Below are positions 27,679-36,875 of a DNA stretch of 64,000 bases, piece by piece; position 1 is the stretch's first letter; each line of letters starts with the position of its first letter. Origin of the DNA: Flavobacteriia bacterium. GTDB taxonomy: Bacteria > Bacteroidota > Bacteroidia > Flavobacteriales > Flavobacteriaceae. A model generated the notes under the pieces. The model searched no databases. It had not been told where the DNA came from and saw only the letters and a program-made list of their open reading frames with translations. The translations under genes and the position numbers were made by a program. Location of the stretch: the NCBI GenBank assembly GCA_004293165.1, contig RDYL01000003.1, positions 62,001 to 126,000 on the forward strand, in the 5' to 3' direction.

Positions 27679-30495
27679 TTGAAATTTGTTATCAAAATAG
27701 TTTTTTTATTTTTTCCTTTCTATATTTTTTCTCAGCATTCTTCCAAAATGAATGTTAGAATTAATGTTGAAGAAAAAACGCTATTGGTCAATCAAGTTTT
27801 AACCTATAACAATACAAGTAATGATACTTTAAAATACATTATTTTAAACGATTGGAATAATGCCTTTTCTTCAAAATCGTCAGCTTTAGCAAAACGATTT
27901 TCGGATGAATTTATTAGATCTTTTCATTTAGCTACCGAAAAAGAAAGAGGTTTCACAGATGTTAAAAATATCATTGACAGTAATTTTAACCCGCTTCCTT
28001 GGAGTCGACCTGATGGGAAAATAGATTTAATTAAAATTGAATTAACACAACCTATATTGCCTTGTTCTAAACAGAGTTTCACTTTTGTATATTCCGTAAA
28101 AATTCCTGATTCTAAATTCACAAAATACGGATTCGATAATGATGGCAGAATTACGTTAAAAAATTGGTATTTAAATCCAGCACGATATATACACAAACAA
28201 TTTACGCAATATAGTAATGAAAACATTGATGATATTCCAAATGCTTTTTCTGATTTTGAAATAGAATTTGAACTACCTACTAACTACTCATTATCTAGTA
28301 ATTTACAAGAAATAGACACCCTGAACTTATCAAATTCTAAAAAAATTATATTAAAAGCTAGTAACAAACCTGAAGCGATACTTACGCTTCAACCCAATAA
28401 TACTTACCAAAACTATAAAAATGAAATTATTGAAGTAAGTTGTGGACTAGAAGACAATAGAGTTAATGAAATTGACAAAGTAATCATTTTTGACAAAGTT
28501 AGTCGTTTTACTGCTGATAAATTAGGCATGCCGCTTTCTTCAAAAATATTGATTACACAAGAAGATTACTCCCGACAACCTTTTTATGGATTAAATCAAC
28601 TCCCAAGTTTTTTAAGTCCGTTTTCTGATAATTTAATTTTTGAATTGAAATTTTTAAAAACCTATTTGAATAATTATTTAAAAGAAAATTTAAATCTAGA
28701 CCAACGAAAAGACTATTGGATTTATGATGGCATCCAAATGTTTTTAATGATGCAATATGTTGAGGAATATTATCCTAACTTAAAAATGACAGGAAACATC
28801 GCTAACTTAAAAATATTAAAATCTTATCACTTTGTTAATCTAAATTTCAACGAACAATATAGCTATTTACATATGCTAATGGCTCGAAAAAACTTAGACC
28901 AAGCCCTTAATGAGCCAAAAAATAGATTGATTAAATTTAACGAACAAATTGCTAGTAAATATAGAGCTGGGTTAAGTTTAAAATATTTAGACAGTTATTT
29001 AGAAAACGACATTGTTCATAATACCATAAAAGAATTTATTCAGGAAAATCAATATTTTGGCACCAATTCACGTCAGTTTGAAACGGTTTTATTAAAAAAT
29101 AGTCCAAAAGATATCAATTGGTTTTTTAGAACTATAATTGAAACCAGAGATTTAATCGATTATAAATTTGGAAAAGTTACCAAAACTAATGATTCTATTG
29201 CTGTTAATATCATAAATAGAACAAATACAAATATTCCAATTTCTATATATCAATTAAAAGACAATCAAGTAATTAATAAAATTTGGGTTACAAATATTAA
29301 AACGGATTCTACAATCGTAATTCCAAGATTAGGAGCCGATAAGCTAACATTAAATTACAATAACGAGGTTCCAGAATACAACTTACGAAATAACTGGAAA
29401 TCATTAAAAGGATTTTTCTCTAACAATAGGCCATTTAAATTATCATTTTTTAAAGATATAGAAGAACCTCACTACAATCAACTTTTCTTTGTACCTGAAG
29501 TAGAATTTAATTTATATGATGGAATATCACCAGGTATAAGATTCAATAATAAATCTATTTTAAACAAACCTTTTACGTTTAGTGCAACACCAATGTATTC
29601 TTCAAACACAGGAAAATTTGTTGGAAAAGCAACATTTTTAGTCGAAGATAATATTAGAGATGAAGGAAAATTATATCGAATAAGATACTTATTAAGAGGT
29701 AGTTTATTTCATTATGCACAAGATGCTACATACACCGATATTGTCCCAACTATACAGTTTTTATTTAGAGATAAAAATCTTAGGGTTAATAAAAATGAAT
29801 TTATACAACTAAGACAAGTTTATATCGATAGAGAAAAATCGGCTTTTATTAATAAAAACACTGAAAATTATAACATTTTTAATGCAAAATATGGTAATTT
29901 TCAATCTGAAGGCACCAAACATTTTTCAATTTCAAATGATTTACAAATTTCGAGCAAATTTGGGAAAGTAGCTACCGAATTACATTATAGAAAATTGTTT
30001 GAAAACAACAGACAAATTAGTTTACGATTTTATGCTGGAGCCTTTATGTTTAATAGCTCAAATTCTGATTTTTTCAGCTTTGGTTTAGATCGACCAAACG
30101 ATTATATGTTTGATTACAACTTACTAGGAAGAAGTGAAACAACAGGAATTTATAGCCAACAATACGTTTACGGAGAAGGCGGATTTAAATCTAAGTTAGA
30201 TACAAGATATGCAAATCAATGGATTACAACTGTAAATGGTACTTTTAATATTTGGAATTGGATTCAAATATATGGTGATGCGGGAATGTTAAAAAACAAA
30301 TATGATAAGGTAAAATTTGTTTATGATTCAGGTTTACACTTCAATTTAGTTCCAGATTATTTTGAATTATTTTTACCTGTATATTCATCAAATGGATTTT
30401 CGTTAAACGATGCAAATTATGGCCAACAAATTCGATTCGTTGTAACTTTAAGTCCAAAAACATTAATTTCGCTATTTACTAGAAAATGGCTTTAA
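27679..30495 (+). CDS. Degenerate M1-aminopeptidase-like exported protein (938 aa)
   Basis: TTG start followed at once by a signal peptide (MKFVIKIVFLFFPFYIFSQ). The first 200 residues are a beta-rich domain like the M1 N-terminal saddle. The HExxH zinc site expected around residue 310 is absent: the equivalent helix reads FELKFLKTYLNN, and YWIYDGIQMFL has Asp in place of the Glu of the usual GxxE helix. The C-terminal about 320 residues (after ISPGIRFNNKSI) have amphipathic strands like an outer-membrane barrel. Probably a non-catalytic paralogue of the M1/barrel proteins of Flavobacteria; function unknown. Confidence 0.65.
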   Translation: MKFVIKIVFLFFPFYIFSQHSSKMNVRINVEEKTLLVNQVLTYNNTSNDTLKYIILNDWNNAFSSKSSALAKRFSDEFIRSFHLATEKERGFTDVKNIIDSNFNPLPWSRPDGKIDLIKIELTQPILPCSKQSFTFVYSVKIPDSKFTKYGFDNDGRITLKNWYLNPARYIHKQFTQYSNENIDDIPNAFSDFEIEFELPTNYSLSSNLQEIDTLNLSNSKKIILKASNKPEAILTLQPNNTYQNYKNEIIEVSCGLEDNRVNEIDKVIIFDKVSRFTADKLGMPLSSKILITQEDYSRQPFYGLNQLPSFLSPFSDNLIFELKFLKTYLNNYLKENLNLDQRKDYWIYDGIQMFLMMQYVEEYYPNLKMTGNIANLKILKSYHFVNLNFNEQYSYLHMLMARKNLDQALNEPKNRLIKFNEQIASKYRAGLSLKYLDSYLENDIVHNTIKEFIQENQYFGTNSRQFETVLLKNSPKDINWFFRTIIETRDLIDYKFGKVTKTNDSIAVNIINRTNTNIPISIYQLKDNQVINKIWVTNIKTDSTIVIPRLGADKLTLNYNNEVPEYNLRNNWKSLKGFFSNNRPFKLSFFKDIEEPHYNQLFFVPEVEFNLYDGISPGIRFNNKSILNKPFTFSATPMYSSNTGKFVGKATFLVEDNIRDEGKLYRIRYLLRGSLFHYAQDATYTDIVPTIQFLFRDKNLRVNKNEFIQLRQVYIDREKSAFINKNTENYNIFNAKYGNFQSEGTKHFSISNDLQISSKFGKVATELHYRKLFENNRQISLRFYAGAFMFNSSNSDFFSFGLDRPNDYMFDYNLLGRSETTGIYSQQYVYGEGGFKSKLDTRYANQWITTVNGTFNIWNWIQIYGDAGMLKNKYDKVKFVYDSGLHFNLVPDYFELFLPVYSSNGFSLNDANYGQQIRFVVTLSPKTLISLFTRKWL

Positions 30496-30641
30496 TAGTT
30501 TTTTGCCTAATTAAATGATAATTTCGCAACTTATATTCGTTTTTTAATAGATTCATTGCGTTTTTCAAATTAAAACTATTGATAATTTAATAATAATTAA
30601 AAAAATATTATTACCCCTATTGTTTTATAACTGGTTTTAAT

Positions 30642-30649
30642 TAAATTTG
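30642..30649 (+). promoter_or_regulatory. -7 box of the E1 gene promoter
   Basis: TAAATTTG exact match, with ATTG 19 nt upstream at 30619-30622 as a -33 element. Start codon is 30 bp downstream. Confidence 0.6.
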
Positions 30650-30678
30650 TTGAATTATCAATTTCGTATAAACAGCTT

Positions 30679-33081
30679 ATGAAAACAGCAACAACACCAG
30701 AAGTAGTATCTTTTGAAGATTTCAAAAATGAAGTCATCAACGATTATAAAATTGCTAAAATCAGTAGAGAATGTAGTCTTTTAGGAAGAAAAGAAGTACT
30801 TACTGGTAAAGCTAAATTTGGTATTTTTGGTGATGGTAAAGAGGTTCCGCAATTAGCATTAGCAAAAGCATTCCAAAATGGAGACTTTCGTTCTGGATAT
30901 TACCGTGATCAAACTTTTATGATGGCAATTGGCCATTTAACTATTGAGCAATTTTTTGCTGGATTATATGGACATACCGATATTAATTTTGATCCTATGA
31001 GCGCAGGTCGTCAAATGGGTGGTCACTTTGCTACACATTCATTAGACGAAAATGGAAATTGGAACAATTTAACGCAACAAAAGAATTCGAGTTCTGATAT
31101 TTCTCCTACTGCAGGGCAAATGCCTCGTTTATTAGGATTAGCTCAGGCTTCAAAAATATATAGAAATGTTTCAGGTATCAACCAAACGAACTTCTCCAAA
31201 AACGGAAACGAAGTAGCTTGGGGAACAATCGGAAATGCATCAACTTCAGAAGGTTTATTCTTTGAAACCATCAATGCTGCTGGTGTTTTACAAGTACCAA
31301 TGGTAATGAGCGTTTGGGACGACGAATACGGAATTTCTGTTCATGCACGATACCAAACAACAAAAGAAAACATCTCAGAAATTTTAAAAGGATTTCAACG
31401 TGATGAAGATAATAAAGGATACGAAATATTACGTGTTAAGGGTTGGGATTACCCAGCATTAGTGGAAACATATCAAAAAGCATCACAAATTGCACGTGAA
31501 GAACATGTTCCAGTTTTAGTTCACGTTCAAGAATTAACTCAACCACAAGGGCATTCAACTTCTGGAAGTCACGAACGTTATAAAAACGCTGAACGATTGG
31601 CTTGGGAAACCGAGTTTGATTGTTTAGCTAAAATGAAAACTTGGCTAATTGAAAACAATCTTGCTACTTCTGAAGAATTAGATGCAATTGACAATCAAGC
31701 TAAAAAAGATGTTTTAGAAGGTAAAAAAGTGGCTTGGGCAAACTTTACCGCACCTATCAAAGCAGAACAACAAGAATTAGCTGGTTTATTGAATTCTATC
31801 GCTTCACAAAGTGAAAACAAGGTTTTTATTGAGAAAATAGCCAATGATGTTGCTTCAATCAAAGAGCCTATTCGAAAAGATATTTTAGTGGCTGCTCGTA
31901 AAGCCTTGCGCATGATTATTAGAGAAAACTCTCGTGCCTCATTAGCATCATGGATAGAAAATTATTTGGCAAAAATTCAACCAAAATTTAGTTCGCACTT
32001 GTTTTCAGAATCAGAAAAGACGGTGTTAAAAACGAAAGAAGTCGCTCCAACATATGATGCAACAGCTGAAGATGTAGATGCGCGTTTGGTATTAAGAGAT
32101 AATTTTGATGCTATATTTTCAAAATACCCTGAAGCATTAATTTTTGGTGAAGATGCTGGAAATATTGGTGATGTTAACCAAGGCTTAGAAGGAATGCAAG
32201 AAAAATACGGAGAATTACGTGTTGCCGATGTCGGAATTCGCGAAGCTACGATTCTTGGACAAGGAATTGGAATGGCAATGAGAGGATTGCGTCCAATTGC
32301 TGAAATTCAATATTTAGATTATTTGTTGTACGCTATTCAAATCATGAGTGATGATTTAGCTACTTTACAATATAGGACAGCGGGTAGACAAAAAGCACCG
32401 TTGATTATCAGAACTCGTGGGCACCGTTTAGAAGGTGTTTGGCATTCAGGTTCTCCAATGGGAATGATTATCAATGCCATTAGAGGAATTCACGTTTTAG
32501 TTCCAAGAAATATGACTAAAGCTGCTGGGTTTTACAACACTCTTTTAGAATCTGACGAGCCAGCTTTGGTGGTTGAATGTTTAAATGGCTACCGTTTAAA
32601 AGAAAAAATGCCAACGAATTTAGGTGAATTCAAAACGCCTATCGGAATGGTAGAAACTATTAAAAATGGAAGTGACATTACCTTAGTCTCTTACGGTTCT
32701 ACTTTACGCTTGGTAGAACAAGCAGCAAATGAATTAGAATCGGTTGGAATTAGTGCTGAAATCATTGATATTCAATCGTTATTACCTTTCGATATCAATC
32801 ACGACATTGTGAAATCGGTAGCAAAAACGAATCGTTTATTAGTAATTGACGAAGACGTTCCAGGTGGAGCAAGTGCTTATATTTTACAAGAAATTGTAGA
32901 AAACCAAAGAGGATACCAATATTTAGATAGTGCACCGCAAACATTAGCTTCAAAAGCACACAGACCTGCATATGGAACTGATGGTGATTACTTCTCAAAA
33001 CCTTCAGCAGAAGACATTTTTGAGAAAGTATATGCGATTATGAATGAGGCAAATCCAACAAAATATCCAAATTTGTATTAA
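30679..33081 (+). CDS. 2-oxoisovalerate (branched-chain 2-oxoacid) dehydrogenase E1, fused alpha and beta subunits
   Basis: 800 aa thiamine-diphosphate enzyme that starts oxidative breakdown of the branched-chain 2-oxoacids from valine, leucine and isoleucine. The N-terminal half is the alpha subunit (YYRDQTFMMAIG, GDGK, TPTAGQ-like ISPTAGQMPRL; the ThDP/Mg motif GNASTSEG and later NaA). The C-terminal half is the beta subunit (LIFGEDAGNIGDVNQGLEG, EATILGQGIGMAMRGLRPIAEIQ, GVWHSGSPMGM). In many bacteria the two subunits are separate genes; this fused form is usual in Bacteroidota. The stop overlaps the next start. Confidence 0.92.
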   Translation: MKTATTPEVVSFEDFKNEVINDYKIAKISRECSLLGRKEVLTGKAKFGIFGDGKEVPQLALAKAFQNGDFRSGYYRDQTFMMAIGHLTIEQFFAGLYGHTDINFDPMSAGRQMGGHFATHSLDENGNWNNLTQQKNSSSDISPTAGQMPRLLGLAQASKIYRNVSGINQTNFSKNGNEVAWGTIGNASTSEGLFFETINAAGVLQVPMVMSVWDDEYGISVHARYQTTKENISEILKGFQRDEDNKGYEILRVKGWDYPALVETYQKASQIAREEHVPVLVHVQELTQPQGHSTSGSHERYKNAERLAWETEFDCLAKMKTWLIENNLATSEELDAIDNQAKKDVLEGKKVAWANFTAPIKAEQQELAGLLNSIASQSENKVFIEKIANDVASIKEPIRKDILVAARKALRMIIRENSRASLASWIENYLAKIQPKFSSHLFSESEKTVLKTKEVAPTYDATAEDVDARLVLRDNFDAIFSKYPEALIFGEDAGNIGDVNQGLEGMQEKYGELRVADVGIREATILGQGIGMAMRGLRPIAEIQYLDYLLYAIQIMSDDLATLQYRTAGRQKAPLIIRTRGHRLEGVWHSGSPMGMIINAIRGIHVLVPRNMTKAAGFYNTLLESDEPALVVECLNGYRLKEKMPTNLGEFKTPIGMVETIKNGSDITLVSYGSTLRLVEQAANELESVGISAEIIDIQSLLPFDINHDIVKSVAKTNRLLVIDEDVPGGASAYILQEIVENQRGYQYLDSAPQTLASKAHRPAYGTDGDYFSKPSAEDIFEKVYAIMNEANPTKYPNLY

Positions 33082-33644
33082 TGAAAGTCGCTGTCATTGA
33101 TAATTACGATAGCTTTACTTATAATTTAGTTCATTATTTAGAGGATTTGAATGTGGAAGTTACTGTATTTAGAAATGATGAATTTGAATTATTAGATTTA
33201 GAAAAATTTGAGAAAATACTTTTGTCTCCTGGACCTGGAATTCCTGACGAAGCTGGTTTATTAAAAGAAGTTATCAAAAAATATGCTCCTACAAAAAGTA
33301 TTTTAGGTATTTGTTTAGGATTACAAGCTATTGGTGAAATCTTTGGTGGGAAATTATCCAATCTAGAAAAGGTATATCATGGCGTTGCAACAAAAATTTT
33401 TATAAAAGAAAAAGATTCTATTTTTAATAACTTACCTAATGAATTATATGTTGGAAGATATCATTCTTGGGTAATCTCAAATAAAAACCTTCCAATAGAT
33501 TTGATTATAACTTCTACTGATGAAAATGGTCAAATAATGTCATTGAAACATTCTGTTTATGATGTTAGAGGTGTTCAATTCCATCCTGAAAGCATTTTAA
33601 CAGTGCATGGAAAACAAATTTTAAAAAATTGGATTGAAAATTAG
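33081..33644 (+). CDS. Glutamine amidotransferase of anthranilate/aminodeoxychorismate synthase (TrpG/PabA)
   Basis: 187 aa class I glutamine amidotransferase. It starts MKVAVIDNYDSFTYNLVHYL, shows SPGPGIPDEAG, the catalytic Cys in GICLGLQAIGE (about residue 75) and the His/Glu pair in VQFHPESIL. It supplies ammonia to TrpE or PabB for anthranilate or 4-amino-4-deoxychorismate. Neither partner gene is in the window, so TrpG and PabA cannot be told apart. The ATG overlaps the previous stop (TAATG at 33079), so translation is probably coupled to the E1 gene. Confidence 0.87.
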   Translation: MKVAVIDNYDSFTYNLVHYLEDLNVEVTVFRNDEFELLDLEKFEKILLSPGPGIPDEAGLLKEVIKKYAPTKSILGICLGLQAIGEIFGGKLSNLEKVYHGVATKIFIKEKDSIFNNLPNELYVGRYHSWVISNKNLPIDLIITSTDENGQIMSLKHSVYDVRGVQFHPESILTVHGKQILKNWIEN

Positions 33645-33939
33645 TTTTAACGAAATAGATTACATTTTTTATAAAATTTAACTTTTATGTAAAAGTAATC
33701 GTATAATTACAAAACTAAGATACAACTATGAACTTTCTAAAATATTTTTAGCTATTAAGTTGTTTGAATAAATAATATAAAGAACGCTTTTTCTATTACA
33801 AACTCTTGCTACTTTTTTTAGTAATTTTATTTTAATCTATTATTAAAGCACTAAAGAATGTGATATTTTTACATAATATTATTATAATCAATTTTCAGTA
33901 CAAAAAGCAATACCATTTAAGGGGTAAAATTAATCTATA
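33645..33939. other. Intergenic stretch with no recognised feature
   Basis: 295 bp of very AT-rich DNA. It has a small palindrome ACTTTTA/TAAAAGT near 33680 and nothing that I can call a gene, RNA or terminator with confidence. Confidence 0.5.
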
Positions 33940-34500
33940 TTAACATCCATCTATTCTTATACTCAATTTTCCATTGGTATTAGAAAGGATAAAAGGTATT
34001 TTTTCTAATGTACAACGAGGTTCAATAGTAAATTGGATATACCCACTGACTTCAAAATCATCGTTAGATAATACTTTTAAAGTTTTTTTGTAATTGGTGT
34101 TTTCACGAACCCAATTTACAAGACTTCCATGGTTATTGAGTTCTCCTTTTGAAAGGGGTGTTTCAATAATTGCCTCGTCGACTAATATTTTTTCGGGATC
34201 AGTAATATTAATGATAAATTTACCTGTAAAGTCTCCTTTTTCATTGGGTGAAATAAAATAAGAGCCATTTTTTAAATTCATTTGTACCGATAGCCTATAT
34301 TCATTTTTAATCACTTCATCTACTCTAATAATTGAAGTGTAAAGTTGATCAACATGTACTACATCATCGTTAAAATGAGTTGGCATCATATTAATGCTAT
34401 CTAGTTCATGTGCATTAGTGACGGTTTCTTGAGAATTCACACTTGTGCAACTACAGTTGAACAATAGAATCAGTAAAAAATAAATTAATTTGTGGTTCAT
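33940..34500 (-). CDS. Hypothetical lipoprotein (186 aa)
   Basis: Signal peptide with a lipobox (LLILLFNCSC), so it is probably lipid-anchored in the cell envelope. The mature domain is about 165 aa, looks beta-rich, and has two cysteines (Cys in EPRCTLEK, and in the final DGC) that could form a disulfide. I recognise no family. It is 51 bp downstream of the propeller lipoprotein gene on the same strand, and both are divergent from the membrane-bound regulator at 35839. Confidence 0.6.
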   Translation of the reverse strand: MNHKLIYFLLILLFNCSCTSVNSQETVTNAHELDSINMMPTHFNDDVVHVDQLYTSIIRVDEVIKNEYRLSVQMNLKNGSYFISPNEKGDFTGKFIINITDPEKILVDEAIIETPLSKGELNNHGSLVNWVRENTNYKKTLKVLSNDDFEVSGYIQFTIEPRCTLEKIPFILSNTNGKLSIRIDGC

Positions 34501-34551
34501 GATTGAAATTTTTTAAATTAATAATATAAATAAAGTAAAATGTTTTTAGTG

Positions 34552-35670
34552 TTACCAAGGTCCAAATCTGGTAACATTTACAAATGCATTATTTTCTAAT
34601 CGATATGCCCCTTTAAAACCGACAAACCATAATCGGTTTTGTTGATCTTGGTAAATTTGAAATGGTAATGGGCTAAATTCACCTTCCTTAATTTGAATTT
34701 TTTGAATTTTTTCACCATTATAACTATAAATATCGCGCTTATTTGCAGTAAACCAAATGGTACCGCTTATATCTTCAAAAATATAGCCTACGCCTTCATT
34801 TTCAATTAGTAGTTTTTCAGTTAAGTTATAAAATGAATTTCCATCGTATCGAAAAAGTCCATTAGCTGTTGAAACCAAATAATTTCCATTCGAAATTTCT
34901 ATAATTTGATTTACAAAATTGGATAGAAGTTTATCTTTTGCTGAAATGTTTATTAACGCCTTTCCATCATAAACATAAGCTCCGCCATTAGTGGCAAACC
35001 ACATATTCCCTTTACTGTCTTCTATAATTGAATGGATCATTTTAGAAGTACTAACTCCCATATTAGGATTTACTATCCCTTCAGGAATTTCAAACGATGT
35101 AAAAACTTGTCCATCAAAAGTAAAAACACCTTGTGTTGTTCCAATCCAAAGGGTTCCTTTAGTATCCATTATCATGCTCCAAAGCGCACCAATTGCTTCA
35201 ATATCTTTCACATAATAATTGGTAAAAAATTCGCCATCATATTTTGCAATCCCATTATTATATCCTATCCAAATATTTCCTGCTTTATCTTCAAGAATAA
35301 CATGAACTGTTATACCATTACCTTTCAAATCTTTAATCGAAAAATAAACAACACCACTTTTATCCTTACGACAAAGTCCATCTTGTGTACCAAACCAAAA
35401 ATTTCCTTTACTATCTTGAAGTACTGTACGAACAACACCACTTATTTGGTATCCTTGGCTTTCTTTATCGTGTGGACTGATTTTATACTCGGGTAAAGTT
35501 TCAGCTTTCATACTAATACTGTCTTCGTGTATTTTAAATTGTTCAGGCCTAATTTTTAATGGCAATTCATTTTTTTCAACTTGACCCGCACAAGATGAAA
35601 ATAAAGAAAAACAAAACATTGAAATAGTAATTGTTTTAAAATTGAAGAAAAATAATTTTATTCCTTTCAT
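34552..35670 (-). CDS. Two-component-regulator-type propeller lipoprotein
   Basis: 372 aa with a lipobox (CFSLFSSC) and about seven propeller repeats, each with a W-F/I-G/A-T core followed by a G-x-x-x-Y-D/N-G turn: GNFWFGTQDGL, GNIWIGYNNGI, GTLWIGTTQGV, GNMWFATNGGA, GNYLVSTANGL, GTIWFTANKRD, NRLWFVGFKGA. This Reg_prop unit is normally the periplasmic sensor of hybrid two-component systems, but here there is no kinase or regulator domain: the protein ends after the propeller. It is likely a surface or periplasmic ligand-binding lipoprotein. Divergent from the winged-helix membrane regulator. Confidence 0.78.
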   Translation of the reverse strand: MKGIKLFFFNFKTITISMFCFSLFSSCAGQVEKNELPLKIRPEQFKIHEDSISMKAETLPEYKISPHDKESQGYQISGVVRTVLQDSKGNFWFGTQDGLCRKDKSGVVYFSIKDLKGNGITVHVILEDKAGNIWIGYNNGIAKYDGEFFTNYYVKDIEAIGALWSMIMDTKGTLWIGTTQGVFTFDGQVFTSFEIPEGIVNPNMGVSTSKMIHSIIEDSKGNMWFATNGGAYVYDGKALINISAKDKLLSNFVNQIIEISNGNYLVSTANGLFRYDGNSFYNLTEKLLIENEGVGYIFEDISGTIWFTANKRDIYSYNGEKIQKIQIKEGEFSPLPFQIYQDQQNRLWFVGFKGAYRLENNAFVNVTRFGPW

Positions 35671-35838
35671 AATTGGTCTAATTCAGCTTTTAAAATTGTT
35701 ACAAGAATAAATGTAACCTAGTATTTATTAAATTCAATGTAAAACTAAACTAGTCAAACCTTTCAAATGTAAAAAAAATGCAAAATAAGTGTCAATGCTT
35801 TTAAAAAACGGCAAAAATTTATGTTATTTGCATTACTT

Positions 35839-36714
35839 ATGAATCTAAGAAAAATATATTTCTACTGTAGTTTATGCATAGCAGTTTTTGCTTCCATAAT
35901 GCTTTTATCATCAAATAAAAAGAGTGAACCAGTTCCAGAACTAGTCAAAATTACTTTGCGCGATGTTGGTAACAAATTGTTATTGTCCAATAGAGATAGT
36001 ACCTCACTTATTTTACCTATTCAAAAAATAGGCGATTCAAAATATCAACTTTCCTTTGAAAAAGCACTTGCTATTCACCCTGATAGTTTAATTGCAATTG
36101 TCGCTCGTAGTTTTAAACAAGCAAACCTTCCTGTCGATTACCAAATTGAAGTAAAACAATGTGAAGATTTAGAAGTCGCTTATAGTTTTCTAAAATATGC
36201 TAACCAAGGAAAAAGTATCATACCGTGTCGCGGACGTATCATTCCACAAAAATGCTATATAATAGAAGTGCGTTTTTTAGAAAAAATAGCAAATTCACTT
36301 AACAAATACTTTTGGTTTTGGATTGTACTCTTATTAGTAAGTCTTATTTTAACTTTTGTGTTCTTTCCTAAGAGAAAAAAAACAAAACCAACTAATTTAA
36401 TTAACGAAAATAGCATTTTGATTGGTAAATTTCATTTCTACCCAAGCGAAAACAAACTAATGTTAGAAACAAAAGAAATTAGTCTTTCTAAAAAAGAAGT
36501 TGAATTGTTAAGCCTATTTGTTGCGAATCAAAATAAAATCATCAAACGAGAGGAACTTTCTAAAAAAGTATGGGAAGATCATGGTGTTTTTGTTGGCAGA
36601 AGCTTAGACACCTACATTTCTAAGTTACGTAAAAAACTAATTGAAGATGAAACCCTGAAATTAACGAATATTCACGGGATTGGTTACATCCTTGAGACAA
36701 AAGATAAAGAGTAA
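35839..36714 (+). CDS. Membrane-tethered winged-helix transcriptional regulator
   Basis: 291 aa (an earlier in-frame ATG at 35821 is possible). N-terminal signal-anchor helix (about 5-25), a periplasmic domain of about 130 residues with three cysteines, a second membrane segment FWFWIVLLLVSLILTFVFF (about 157-176) with KRKK after it, then a cytoplasmic OmpR/PhoB-type winged helix (about 195-290) with SLSKKEVELLSLF, the recognition helix in GRSLDTYISKLRKKL, and the NIHGIGYIL beta-wing. The order is sensor first and DNA-binding domain last, unlike ToxR. It probably regulates the adjacent divergent lipoproteins in response to an envelope signal. Confidence 0.8.
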   Translation: MNLRKIYFYCSLCIAVFASIMLLSSNKKSEPVPELVKITLRDVGNKLLLSNRDSTSLILPIQKIGDSKYQLSFEKALAIHPDSLIAIVARSFKQANLPVDYQIEVKQCEDLEVAYSFLKYANQGKSIIPCRGRIIPQKCYIIEVRFLEKIANSLNKYFWFWIVLLLVSLILTFVFFPKRKKTKPTNLINENSILIGKFHFYPSENKLMLETKEISLSKKEVELLSLFVANQNKIIKREELSKKVWEDHGVFVGRSLDTYISKLRKKLIEDETLKLTNIHGIGYILETKDKE

Positions 36715-36837
36715 TATTAGCCAGTAACCCGAAATTAAACAATATTATCAGCGATACATTTTAATAAATAATTTTATTACTTATTAGTTTTTTTTCGTTC
36801 TTCCCACAATAAAAATTTAAATTTAACAACAAACTAT

Positions 36838-36845
36838 TATATTTG
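36838..36845 (+). promoter_or_regulatory. -7 box of the M28 peptidase gene
   Basis: TATATTTG exact match, 31 bp before the ATG at 36876; it lies across the earlier in-frame ATG at 36843, arguing for the later start. Confidence 0.6.
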
Positions 36846-36875
36846 TTATTGAAAAAAAAATTTACACATGCTATT

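Noticed and set aside
17700-33710. Two similar stretches with TTATGTAAAAG (near 17705 and 33685), each with TGTAA...TTACA arms
   Set aside because: Arms of only five bases and very AT-rich; likely chance similarity.
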